From DATHVI01 sp035461385 (GTDB lineage: Bacteria; Actinomycetota; Thermoleophilia; Solirubrobacterales; 70-9), in NCBI GenBank assembly GCA_035461385.1, contig DATHVI010000051.1, positions 1 through 64,000 on the forward strand: 64,000 nucleotides of DNA, read 5' to 3'. Positions within the stretch are counted from its first letter, which is position 1. Each line of letters begins with the position of its first letter. Made by a program: the position numbers and the translations under genes. Positions 15,814-23,397 of this stretch are shown here, one piece after another. The notes beneath the pieces were generated by a model. It worked only from the letters and a program-made list of their open reading frames with translations, had not been told where the DNA came from and ran no database searches.

Positions 15814-16282
15814 CGGCGTCCTCGTCGCCGACCAGGGCTCGGTCGATCCCGGTGAGGGCCTCGTCGAGCCGGCGGGCGACGGCGCCCCGCATCATCGGCG
15901 AGCCGAGCCGGGAGAGACCGCGCAGGGCCTCGTCGCTCGTCAGCGCAACCCGCGTCCCTTGCGGCTCGGGCTCGATTCCGACCTCCAGCGTCGCCCGTCT
16001 CAGGATCCGCTCGAACGGCGTCCCCTCGAGCTGCTGCTCCCAGCAGTAGCGCTCGCCCTCGGCGCGCGCGGTGCAGCGGAAGTCGGCCCTCACCCCGGCC
16101 CCACGCTCGGTCTCGAGCACCGACGTCCAGCGCACCCGAGCCCCCTCGCCGCGGACGTCCTCGACCCGCATCGTCCGCGGCCACCACCGCGGCAGGCTGT
16201 GGGGGTCGGCGATCAGGTCCCACACCCGGCGCGGCTCGGCGGCGATCACGCGCGAGCGCCGGACCCGGGTCACGTTCGACAC
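15806..16282 (-). CDS. SRPBCC (START-like) family protein
   Basis: This 158-residue protein has the polyketide-cyclase/START-like start SRVIAAEPRRVWDLIADPHSLPRWWP, central strands, and a long C-terminal helix (MMRGAVARRLDEALTGID). Such proteins bind lipid or aromatic ligands in a cavity. It overlaps the AGPS-like enzyme, suggesting a lipid-related role. GTG 16282 is preferred over ATG 16354 because the extra sequence would be encoded by the dispersed repeat. Confidence 0.8.
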   Translation of the reverse strand: MSNVTRVRRSRVIAAEPRRVWDLIADPHSLPRWWPRTMRVEDVRGEGARVRWTSVLETERGAGVRADFRCTARAEGERYCWEQQLEGTPFERILRRATLEVGIEPEPQGTRVALTSDEALRGLSRLGSPMMRGAVARRLDEALTGIDRALVGDEDAGG

Positions 16283-16296
16283 TCCAGCCTCGTCGC

Positions 16297-16384
16297 CCCC
16301 GAACGCGGAAGCAGCGTCAAATGCCCGCGGCGTAGTCGCGGGCCATAGGTTCAAGGCGGGAGCACAGGCGGCGGCGGAGTTGCT
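16297..16384 (-). repeat. Dispersed operon-boundary repeat, copy A
   Basis: This copy runs from the ftsR stop towards the SRPBCC start. It has the shared hairpin core GCCCGCGGC-GTA-GTCGCGGGC (one non-Watson-Crick pair), then GGTTCAAGGCGGGAGC and a GGCGGCGGAGTT tail touching the ftsR stop. The outer part is reduced to CCCCGAACGCGGAAGCA. See copies at 33651, 37785 and 48671. Confidence 0.85.
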
Positions 16385-17146
16385 TCATTCGCCCTTGATC
16401 CGGCGCAGGTCACGGACCAGCAGCAGGTGCTTGAGGTGGCCGCAGATCCCGGCGAGGCTCTCGAGGTTCTCGATCGCCTCCTTGCGCCGTGCCTGCGAGC
16501 GCGAGCGGAGCGTCGGGCCGACGATCTGCTCGAGCAGTGCCGCCTCGCGGTCGGCGGACGTCCTGAAGACGCGGAGGTTGCGGCCGCCGACGCCGAACCG
16601 CGACAGCTCGGCGGCGGCGCGGACGATCTCGAGGTCGGTCTCGTCGTAGGCCGCCTGGGCGCTGCGGTCGGCCTGGATGATCCCGTACTCCTGGAGCTCG
16701 CGGACGAACCGCTCATCGACGCCGGCCTCGTCGATCAGGTCGGCGAGCGACAGCATGCTCACCGGCGCGTCGACCGAAGCGGCGCGCCGCTGGGTCCCCT
16801 CGGCGCTCGGGCGGCGACCGGTGAAGTCGCCGGTGGCGAGCTCCTGCCGGATCACCCGCAGCGGGAGGAACTCGTCCCGCTGCATCCGCAGGATCGTCCG
16901 CAGCCGCTCGACGTCGGCCTGGCTGTAGAGGCGGTAGCCGCCCTGCGTGCGGCGGGGGGAGAGCAGCTTCTGGTCCTCGAGGTAGCGGATCTTCGAGATC
17001 GAGATGTCGTCGAACTCCTGGCCGAGGATCTTCGCCACCGCGCCGATCGTCAGCGCCTTGCGCGGTCGCGACGAGCCGTTGCCCTTCGCGCCTCCGGCGG
17101 CCGCACTCTCGGGCCGGGGCGCGCTGCGGTCCTGGGCCACGGCCAT
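16385..17146 (-). CDS. MerR-family regulator, FtsR-like
   Basis: This 253-residue protein has a MerR winged helix at about 30-100: LTIGAVAKIL, ISISKIRYLEDQKLLSPRRTQGGYR region and DVERLRTILRMQRDEFLPLRVIR. The extra residues between helix and wing and the LPLRVIR segment resemble FtsR/Rv1828 of Corynebacterium and mycobacteria, which activates ftsZ. The C-terminal half (130-253) is helical. Its ATG overlaps the garA-like stop, matching the Rv1827-Rv1828 order. A role in division control is inferred. Confidence 0.85.
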   Translation of the reverse strand: MAVAQDRSAPRPESAAAGGAKGNGSSRPRKALTIGAVAKILGQEFDDISISKIRYLEDQKLLSPRRTQGGYRLYSQADVERLRTILRMQRDEFLPLRVIRQELATGDFTGRRPSAEGTQRRAASVDAPVSMLSLADLIDEAGVDERFVRELQEYGIIQADRSAQAAYDETDLEIVRAAAELSRFGVGGRNLRVFRTSADREAALLEQIVGPTLRSRSQARRKEAIENLESLAGICGHLKHLLLVRDLRRIKGE

Positions 17147-17616
17147 CAGCGCTCCAGGTAGCCGAGCTTGTATTTGCCGATCTGGATCTCGTCGCCGTCG
17201 CTCAGCCGGTGCGACTCGATCCGGCGCCGATTGACGTAGGTGCCGTTGAGGGATCCGAGGTCGTCGATGTAGTAGCCGTCCTGGCGGTGGACGAGCAGGG
17301 CGTGGTTGCGGGACACGGTGACGTCGTCGAGGAACACCGCCGCGTCCGGCGTCCGCCCGATGCTCATCCGCTCCTCGTCGACGGTGAAGCTCTCGCCGGC
17401 CCGCCCGCCGCCGGAGCGAATCACGAGGGCGGCGCCGGCCTTGCCGACCTCCTCGTCGATGTCGACCGGCTGATACTCACCGGTCTCGTCGACCTTGTAG
17501 GTCATCGTCGTCGGCTCGTCATCCCCCTCGGGGCGACCGAGGAAGGCACCGCATTTCTGGCAGTAGTTCGCTCCCTCCGGGTTGACGAACCCGCACTCCG
17601 GGCAGTGGAGCGCCAC
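17146..17616 (-). CDS. garA: GarA/OdhI-like FHA protein with zinc ribbon
   Basis: This 156-residue protein has an N-terminal zinc ribbon (Cys5, Cys8, Cys19, Cys22), a PTT phospho-acceptor motif at about 35-37, and a C-terminal FHA domain (about 65-150) with SIGRTPDAAVFLDD and TVSRNHALL. GarA/OdhI bind and inhibit 2-oxoglutarate dehydrogenase until phosphorylated by Ser/Thr kinases. The zinc ribbon is an addition to the mycobacterial form. It starts at GTG directly after the rsiG-like stop. Confidence 0.85.
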   Translation of the reverse strand: MALHCPECGFVNPEGANYCQKCGAFLGRPEGDDEPTTMTYKVDETGEYQPVDIDEEVGKAGAALVIRSGGGRAGESFTVDEERMSIGRTPDAAVFLDDVTVSRNHALLVHRQDGYYIDDLGSLNGTYVNRRRIESHRLSDGDEIQIGKYKLGYLER

Positions 17617-17898
17617 CTAGCCCTCCCCTCGCTCGGGCTCGCCGGGGCCGGGAACCTTGCCGAGCAGGATGTCGGTGAGCTGCTGGACGTCGGCGCCGGT
17701 GATCGCCGACTCCCCCGCCTCGCGCTTCGCGCGCAGGCGGTTGACGAGCTCGGCGCGGAGGATGTCGATCTTGCCGTGCAGCAGCCGGCGCCGGTACGAG
17801 ACCTCGCGCTCCTCGTCGGTGAGCTCGACGATCAGAGCCTTGAGCTCCTCGTCGCTCATCGATCCGATGTCGGGAAAGGTCTCGTCGATCGCGCTCAT
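17617..17898 (-). CDS. RsiG-like c-di-GMP-responsive anti-sigma factor
   Basis: A 93-residue helical protein. Residues 30-45 match the RsiG c-di-GMP signature E(x3)S(x2)R(x3)Q(x3)D as Glu30, Ser34, Arg37, His41 and Asp45, with His in the Gln position. RsiG proteins form helical hairpins that hold a WhiG-type sigma factor when c-di-GMP is bound; single-motif members are known from Rubrobacter. The long helix DEEREVSYRRRLLHGKIDIL and a second helix at the C terminus fit. No whiG is in the window. ATG 17898 has a GAGGGGAG ribosome site. Confidence 0.7.
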   Translation of the reverse strand: MSAIDETFPDIGSMSDEELKALIVELTDEEREVSYRRRLLHGKIDILRAELVNRLRAKREAGESAITGADVQQLTDILLGKVPGPGEPERGEG

Positions 17899-17940
17899 CG
17901 TGCTCCCCTCGCCGGCCTCGCGGGCCCGGCGTCTGGCGCG

Positions 17941-17946
17941 ATTATA
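17941..17946 (-). promoter_or_regulatory. Perfect TATAAT -10 of the rsiG-garA-ftsR unit
   Basis: TATAAT on the minus strand lies 42 bases before the rsiG-like ATG, so this transcript has a leader and ribosome site, unlike many neighbours. TTGAAC at 17961-17966 is a possible -35, but the spacer is only 14. Confidence 0.6.
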
Positions 17947-17990
17947 GGCCCCGCCAGCAAGTTCAACTAGAGGTTTAGGTCTCGCAACAA

Positions 17991-18599
17991 TTATTCCGGC
18001 ATCCGCCCGAGCGCCGCCCTGACGTAGACGCTGGTCGCGAGGAAGGCGATCGCGACGCCGACCCCGAACAGCGCCGTGATCCCCCACCAGCCCGTGATCA
18101 GGCTGAGGGCGATGCCCGAGAAGACACAGAAGACCCCGATCCGGCCGATCCAGTTGATCTCGATCTCGATCCCCCGCCGGAGCGCGGCCTGGGCGAGCAC
18201 GAGCGTCGCCAGCTCGCGGGCCGCGAGCGCCGCCAGCGCCAACCGCGGCAGGAGCTCGAAGTGCCAGCAGACGATCACTCCGGCGAGCACCGTCGCCCGG
18301 TCGACGATCGGGTCGAGCAGCGCCCCGAGGCGTGAGTACTGGCCGGTGGCCCGGGCGAGCAGGCCGTCGAGGTAATCGCCGGCCGCGATCGCCATGAACA
18401 GCAGGGTGGCCGGCAGGTAGCGCCCGTCGTCGCTGCCGAGGGCGAGCGCGAGGAAGACGGGGATCCCGGCGAGGCGCACGTAGCCGACCAGGTTCGGCAG
18501 CGTCAGCGGACGCAGCGGGGCCCCGCGCCGCGTCTGGGGCGGCGCCGGCCCGGAGCGATCGATGCCGAACAGGCGGCGCCTGCCGCTACTCGATCCCAC
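17991..18599 (-). CDS. pgsA: CDP-diacylglycerol-glycerol-3-phosphate phosphatidyltransferase
   Basis: This 202-residue membrane enzyme of the CDP-alcohol phosphatidyltransferase family shows the motif DG(x2)AR(x8)G(x3)D(x3)D in DYLDGLLARATGQYSRLG and ALLDPIVDR. Its likely product is phosphatidylglycerol phosphate; cardiolipin or inositol-type substrates cannot be excluded. No ATG is available. GTG 18599 overlaps the proS stop by 14 bases and is preferred; this leaves a 30-residue polar lead before LTLPNLVGYVRL. Confidence 0.8.
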   Translation of the reverse strand: MGSSSGRRRLFGIDRSGPAPPQTRRGAPLRPLTLPNLVGYVRLAGIPVFLALALGSDDGRYLPATLLFMAIAAGDYLDGLLARATGQYSRLGALLDPIVDRATVLAGVIVCWHFELLPRLALAALAARELATLVLAQAALRRGIEIEINWIGRIGVFCVFSGIALSLITGWWGITALFGVGVAIAFLATSVYVRAALGRMPE

Positions 18600-20271
18600 C
18601 GAGGATCTCCGCCACGCCCTCGACCGCGGCGTCCGCGGGCAGGCGCTGCTCGGCGCCGCTGCGCCGCACCTGCGCCTCGACCTCGCCGTCTGCGAGCGCA
18701 CGCCGGCCGACGACGACGCGCAGCGGGCATCCGAGCAGTTCGGCGTCGGTGAGCTTCTCCCCCGGACCGGCATCGCGGTCGTCGTGGAGGACCGCGATGC
18801 CCGCGGCCTCGAGCCGGTCGTGGAGCTCGGCGGCGAACGCGAGCGCCTCGTCGCCCTCCCTGCCGATCCCGACGAGCTGGACCGACCACGGCGCGATCGC
18901 CCGCGGCCAGACGATCCCCTTCTCGTCTGCGCCCTGCTCGATCGCCGCGGCGGCGATCCGCGCCGGGCCGATCCCGTAGCTGCCCATCACCACCGGGCGC
19001 TCGCTGCCCTGCTCGTCGAGATAGGTCGCCCCGAGGGGCTCCGAGTAGCGAGTTCCGAGCTTGAAGATGTTCCCGATCTCGATCGCCGGGACGATCTCGA
19101 TCGGCCGCCCGCCGGGGGCGAGGTCACCCGGCTCGACGGCCCGCACGTCGACCTCCTGATAGGGGAAGTCGCGTCCCGGCGCGACGCCGATCAGGTGGGC
19201 GTCGGCCTCGTTCGCGCCGCAGACGTACCCCTCGCCGACGATCGCAGCGTCCTTGAGCACCGGCAGCTCCGCCCCGACCGGACCGACGAATCCCGCCGGG
19301 CCGAGCCGCTCGCCGATCTCCTCCGCCGTCGCCTGGCGGAACTCGGCTCCGAGCGCGTTGCGGAGCTTGATCTCGTTCAGCCGGTGGTCGCCGCGGACGA
19401 GGACGAGGACCATCCCGCGCTCGGAGACGATCACCGGCATCGCCTTGATCAGCGCCCCGGATGCGACCCCGAGCGCGCCCGAGACCTCCTCGACCGTCGT
19501 CAGTCCGGGGGTCGCCGTCCGCTCCGGCGCCGCGAGGGGTGGCGGCAGGTCGACCGGCTGCGGCTCCGCGGAGGCGATCTCGACGTTGGCGGCGTAGCCG
19601 GGCGCGAGAGCGACCTCGTTCTCGCCGGCGGCGCACGGGGCCATGTACTCGTGCGCGCCGGATCCGCCCATCACCCCGACGTCGGACTCGACCCGGTGGA
19701 AGTCGAGCCCGCAGCGCTCGAAGATCCGGTCGTAGGCCTCGATGTGGAGGTCGTAGCTGCGCTCGAGGCCGTCGGTGTCGCGGTCGAACGAGTACGAGTC
19801 CTTCATCGTGAACTCGCGCGTCCGCAGCACGCCGGCTCGAGGCCGCGGCTCGTCGCGCTCCTTCGTCTGGAGGTGGTAGAGGATCAGCGGCAGGTCGCGG
19901 TACGAGCGGACCTCGCGGGCGATGTGGAAGGTGACGTTCTCCTCGTGGGTCATTGCCAGCACCAGCTCCGCGTCACGGCGGTCGCGGAGCCTGAACAGCT
20001 CGTCGATCTCGTAGCGTCCGGTCCGCTTCCACAGCTCCGCCGGCTGGAGGACCGGCATCAGCATCTCCTGGCCGCCGATCGAGTCGATCTCCTCGCGGAT
20101 GATCGCCTCGACCTTGCGCACCACCCGCTGGCCGGCGGGAAGCCAGGTCCAAAGCCCTGCTCCGAGCTGGCGCACGAGCCCCGCGCGGACCATCAGCCGG
20201 TGCGATGTCGACTCGGCGTCCGCCGGATCGTCGCGAAGCGTCGGCAGGAGGTATCCCGAGAGCCTCGTCAT
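18586..20271 (-). CDS. proS: Prolyl-tRNA synthetase, bacterial type
   Basis: This 561-residue class II synthetase has motif 1 at LVRQLGAGLWTWLPAGQRV, motif 2 near FRLRDRRDAELVLAMTHEE, an inserted editing (YbaK-like) domain in the middle (about 225-385) and motif 3 at GSYGIGPARIAAAAIEQ. It charges tRNA-Pro and can clear Ala-tRNA-Pro through the insertion. ATG 20271 is used; earlier in-frame starts lie upstream of the -10 motif. It leads the proS-pgsA unit. Confidence 0.96.
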   Translation of the reverse strand: MTRLSGYLLPTLRDDPADAESTSHRLMVRAGLVRQLGAGLWTWLPAGQRVVRKVEAIIREEIDSIGGQEMLMPVLQPAELWKRTGRYEIDELFRLRDRRDAELVLAMTHEENVTFHIAREVRSYRDLPLILYHLQTKERDEPRPRAGVLRTREFTMKDSYSFDRDTDGLERSYDLHIEAYDRIFERCGLDFHRVESDVGVMGGSGAHEYMAPCAAGENEVALAPGYAANVEIASAEPQPVDLPPPLAAPERTATPGLTTVEEVSGALGVASGALIKAMPVIVSERGMVLVLVRGDHRLNEIKLRNALGAEFRQATAEEIGERLGPAGFVGPVGAELPVLKDAAIVGEGYVCGANEADAHLIGVAPGRDFPYQEVDVRAVEPGDLAPGGRPIEIVPAIEIGNIFKLGTRYSEPLGATYLDEQGSERPVVMGSYGIGPARIAAAAIEQGADEKGIVWPRAIAPWSVQLVGIGREGDEALAFAAELHDRLEAAGIAVLHDDRDAGPGEKLTDAELLGCPLRVVVGRRALADGEVEAQVRRSGAEQRLPADAAVEGVAEILGGIE

Positions 20272-20279
20272 GCGCGGCG

Positions 20280-20285
20280 AGCCTA
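20280..20285 (-). promoter_or_regulatory. -10 element TAGGCT of proS
   Basis: TAGGCT ends 8 bases before the proS ATG. It lies about 30 bases from the opposite-strand TACGAT of the BKACE gene, forming a compact divergent promoter. Confidence 0.5.
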
Positions 20286-20316
20286 CCGGGCGACCACGAT
20301 CGCGGGCCGCCCGCAT

Positions 20317-20322
20317 TACGAT
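20317..20322 (+). promoter_or_regulatory. -10 element TACGAT of the BKACE-GNAT gene
   Basis: TACGAT ends 8 bases before the GTG at 20331 and supports that start. Confidence 0.45.
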
Positions 20323-20330
20323 CCCGCACC

Positions 20331-21656
20331 GTGGGCCCGTATCCGCCACACCCGCGCACGCGGTATCCGCCGCTGATCGTCAACGCCGCGCTCACCGGGA
20401 TGGTCGGGCAGCGCGAGCGGGTGCCCAACCTGCCGGTGAGCGAGGACGAGATCGTCCGCGACGCCTGGCTCTGCCACCAGCTCGGAGCGACGATCATCCA
20501 CCTCCACGCCCGCGACGCGAACGGGCAGCCCGAGTGGCATCCGGACGTCTACGCGTCGCTGATCGAGCGGATCCGCGCCCGCTGCCCGGAGGCGGTGCTG
20601 TGCGTGACGACGAGCGGGCGCACCTTCCAGGAGCTCGAGCGTCGCGCCGCCGTCCTCGAGCTGAGCGGCGACGCGAAGCCCGACATGGCGAGCCTCACGC
20701 TCGGATCGCTCAACTTCGCCACCGGGCCGAGCGTCAACGCGCCGATCGTCATCGAGGCGCTCGCCGAGCGGATGCGCGCGGCCGGAATCAAGGCGGAGCT
20801 CGAGGTCTTCGACTCGGGGATGGCGAGCGAGGCGTCGCGGCTACTCGACCGCGGCCTGCTGGAGCCGCCGCTCTACGCCAACCTCCTGCTCGGCTCCCAC
20901 CACACCGCGCCGGCGACGCTCCGCGAGCTCTCCCACCTCGTCGACTCGCTGCCGTCGGGAACCGTCTGGGCCGCCGCCGGGATCGGCGCCTACCAGTTGC
21001 CGGCGAACGCGCTCAGCATCTTCGCCGGCGGCCACGTGCGGACCGGGCTCGAGGACAACCCCTACCTCGATTGGGAGCGCCGGCTGCCGGCGACCAACGC
21101 CCGGCTGGTCGAGCGAGTAGTCGAGCTCGCCGAGCGGGCCGGACGCCGACCAGCGGCGCCGCTCCAGGCGCGCGAGATGCTCGGCCTCGCCCTCGTCGAG
21201 GAGCCCGGCTACCGGATCCGCCGCGCGCGGCTTCCGGCCGACCGGGAGGGGGTGCTGCGAGTGCTCGAGACCGCGAACATGCACCGGGTCCCCTCCCCCG
21301 AGATGGACGGCTTCGAGGTTGGCAGCTGGTACGTAGCCGAGGCCGAAGCCGCGATCGTCGGTGTCGCCGGGTTCCGGATCGTGACCACCCCGGAGGGCGC
21401 CGTCGGGAAGACGACCCTGCTCGCCGTCGACCCGGCGCGGCGGTCGAGCGGGATCGGACGCGCCCTGCAGGAGCTGCGGCTGGAGCTGATGCGCGACCGG
21501 GGCGCGACCCGTGTGATCACCAACGCCGATCGCCCGGAGACGATCGACTGGTACCGCCGCCACTTCGGCTACCGGATCGTCGGCGAGGTCCCGAAGCTGC
21601 ACGAGTTCGGCCTCCCCGACGTCGACGCCTGGACCACGTTGGAAGCCGAGCTGTGA
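20331..21656 (+). CDS. BKACE (DUF849)-GNAT fusion enzyme
   Basis: This 441-residue protein has two domains. Residues about 12-285 are a beta-keto acid cleavage enzyme TIM barrel with PLIVNAALTGM, the zinc-binding HLHARD (His57, His59) and SLTLGSLNF. BKACE enzymes cleave beta-keto acids with acetyl-CoA. Residues about 290-441 are a GNAT acetyltransferase with the acetyl-CoA loop RRSSGIGRAL and a C-terminal HFGYRIVGE. The fusion is unusual: both halves use acyl-CoA, so they may act in sequence on one amine-bearing substrate. The stop overlaps the next gene's GTG. Confidence 0.85.
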   Translation: MGPYPPHPRTRYPPLIVNAALTGMVGQRERVPNLPVSEDEIVRDAWLCHQLGATIIHLHARDANGQPEWHPDVYASLIERIRARCPEAVLCVTTSGRTFQELERRAAVLELSGDAKPDMASLTLGSLNFATGPSVNAPIVIEALAERMRAAGIKAELEVFDSGMASEASRLLDRGLLEPPLYANLLLGSHHTAPATLRELSHLVDSLPSGTVWAAAGIGAYQLPANALSIFAGGHVRTGLEDNPYLDWERRLPATNARLVERVVELAERAGRRPAAPLQAREMLGLALVEEPGYRIRRARLPADREGVLRVLETANMHRVPSPEMDGFEVGSWYVAEAEAAIVGVAGFRIVTTPEGAVGKTTLLAVDPARRSSGIGRALQELRLELMRDRGATRVITNADRPETIDWYRRHFGYRIVGEVPKLHEFGLPDVDAWTTLEAEL

Positions 21657-23377
21657 GGGGCAAGCCCCCGCGCACGGCCCTCGCCTGCGGGGCGCTGGGG
21701 AGCTACCGCCGCGAGATCGTCGCCGAGGTCGCCGGCCGGCTCGGCGTGCCGATGCGCGAGGTGCACCGCGACCGCGACTCGATCCTGTTCCTCGATCGCC
21801 GTCCGCTGCGCTGGGGCCGGCCGTGGCGCCGGCACGGGCTGGCCTGGAGCGAGCTTTCCGACCCCGGGCGGCTCCCGCGCCCGAGATCGTGGGGAGAGGC
21901 GGCGACCCGCCTGCGGGCCTGCGGGCTGGTGATCGACGGCGAGCGGCGGGTGATCCACTCGAGCGTGACCGGGATCGCCCCGGTCTACTACCTCGAGCGC
22001 GACGGCGCCGTCTACTTCGCCTCCCGGATCGATCCCCTGGTCGGGGCCCTCGGAGGCCCGCTGAGTATCGACTGGGACGCGTGGGCCTCGATCCTCGCGC
22101 TCGGCCATCCGGTCGGGGCGAGGACGCCGTTCACCGAGGTCCGGCGCCTGGGGCCGTACGAGCGGCTCTCCCGCTCCCGACACGGAGCCCGGGTGCGGCA
22201 TGGCGACTGGCCCTGGCAGCAGGCGGAGTCCCGGCTGTCGGTCTCGGAGGGCGTCGGGCCGATGCTCGACGCGCTGCGGGCATCGATCGCGCCGCTTGCT
22301 GCCCGGCGCGGGACCTCGCTGCTCAGCGGCGGGCTGGATTCGCGCCTGCTCCTCGCCCTGCTCGCGGAGGCCGGCGCCGACGACGTCGTCGCGATCACGC
22401 TCGGCGCCGACGAGGGCATGGAGGTCCAGCGCGAGGTCGCCGCCAAGGTCGCGAGCCGCTATGGGGTCGGGCACGAGGTCCACGACTACCGTGACCCGGG
22501 GCACTACCTGGATGTGTGGGCGGAGCATTCCCTGCGGGTCGACTTCCAGCGTCCCCGGACCCCGTGGCTCTCGGTCCTGGGCGAGCCGGCCGGGGCCCGC
22601 GGAGGGATCGTCTGGGACGGGCTCGCGCTCGACATGCTCGCCACCCACGCCTCGCCGGAGGCGCCGTGGTTCTACGACCGTGAGATGCTCGCCGCCCCCG
22701 ACGACAGCGCCGGGACCGCGCGGCGGCTCTGGGACCGGACGCTGAGGCGGTCGATGCGCCGCGGCCACGCGCGGGTGCTGCGCAGCGACGTCGCGAGGCG
22801 TCTGGTGCGGATCTCGCGACGGAGCTTCGTCGGCGAGTCGCGGCGCCTGCGGGGTCACCGCTCGCAGGCCCCGCTGCTCCTCTATCGCACCCGAACCGTG
22901 CGCGGGGTCGCTTCGATGCCGACCCAGGTCCTCGGCGCGCACGCCACCGTCGCGACGCCGTTCGCCGACCACGACGTCGCGGTCGCGTGCACGGCGATCG
23001 ACCCGCTCGACAAGTACGACTTCCACCTCTACCGCGAGCTGTTCGCGGCGGTCGACCCCGGCGCCTGGGAGATCGAGTCGAGCGTCAGCCTCAGCGGGCC
23101 CCAGGCGCCGCCGCGGCGGCGGATGCGGCTGTCGGAGCCCGCGCTCCGGCGCTTCGAGCGCCAGCTTCAGGTCGATCCGCTTCCGCGCCTCCACAGCGAG
23201 GCGCTCGGGCGCCACCTCGACGAGGGCACGCTCGGGGAGGCGTTTCGCGCCAGCCGCTCGCTCTACCGCGGCGTGCTCGCGCTGGCGATGCTCGGCGAGT
23301 GGCTCGAGCGCTACGACGGGGCCCTGCGCGCGGTCGAGCTCCCCGGAGGCACGGAGGCCGGCGTCGCTTCGGGATGA
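21653..23377 (+). CDS. Asparagine synthetase-like ATP-PPi amidoligase
   Basis: This 574-residue protein has an adenine-nucleotide alpha-hydrolase (Asn synthase C-terminal) domain with the PP-loop LSGGLDSR near residue 225. The N-terminal ~200 residues resemble the glutaminase-side fold (CGLVIDGERRVIHSSVTGIAPVYY) but start with VRGKPP and have no Cys2 nucleophile. It therefore probably uses ammonia or an amine, like lasso or beta-lactam type cyclases. GTG 21653 overlaps the BKACE-GNAT stop (GTGA), so the two are tightly coupled. Substrate unknown. Confidence 0.75.
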   Translation: MRGKPPRTALACGALGSYRREIVAEVAGRLGVPMREVHRDRDSILFLDRRPLRWGRPWRRHGLAWSELSDPGRLPRPRSWGEAATRLRACGLVIDGERRVIHSSVTGIAPVYYLERDGAVYFASRIDPLVGALGGPLSIDWDAWASILALGHPVGARTPFTEVRRLGPYERLSRSRHGARVRHGDWPWQQAESRLSVSEGVGPMLDALRASIAPLAARRGTSLLSGGLDSRLLLALLAEAGADDVVAITLGADEGMEVQREVAAKVASRYGVGHEVHDYRDPGHYLDVWAEHSLRVDFQRPRTPWLSVLGEPAGARGGIVWDGLALDMLATHASPEAPWFYDREMLAAPDDSAGTARRLWDRTLRRSMRRGHARVLRSDVARRLVRISRRSFVGESRRLRGHRSQAPLLLYRTRTVRGVASMPTQVLGAHATVATPFADHDVAVACTAIDPLDKYDFHLYRELFAAVDPGAWEIESSVSLSGPQAPPRRRMRLSEPALRRFERQLQVDPLPRLHSEALGRHLDEGTLGEAFRASRSLYRGVLALAMLGEWLERYDGALRAVELPGGTEAGVASG

Positions 23378-23397
23378 TCGCGGGGCCCGGCGCGAGG

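Noticed and set aside
16283..16354. Upstream ATG giving a longer SRPBCC protein
   Set aside because: The extra 24 codons are repeat-derived sequence; GTG 16282 fits the family start better.
16345..16375. GGTTCAA resembling a tRNA T-loop
   Set aside because: No acceptor, D or anticodon arms surround it; it is part of repeat copy A. No tRNA was found anywhere in the window.
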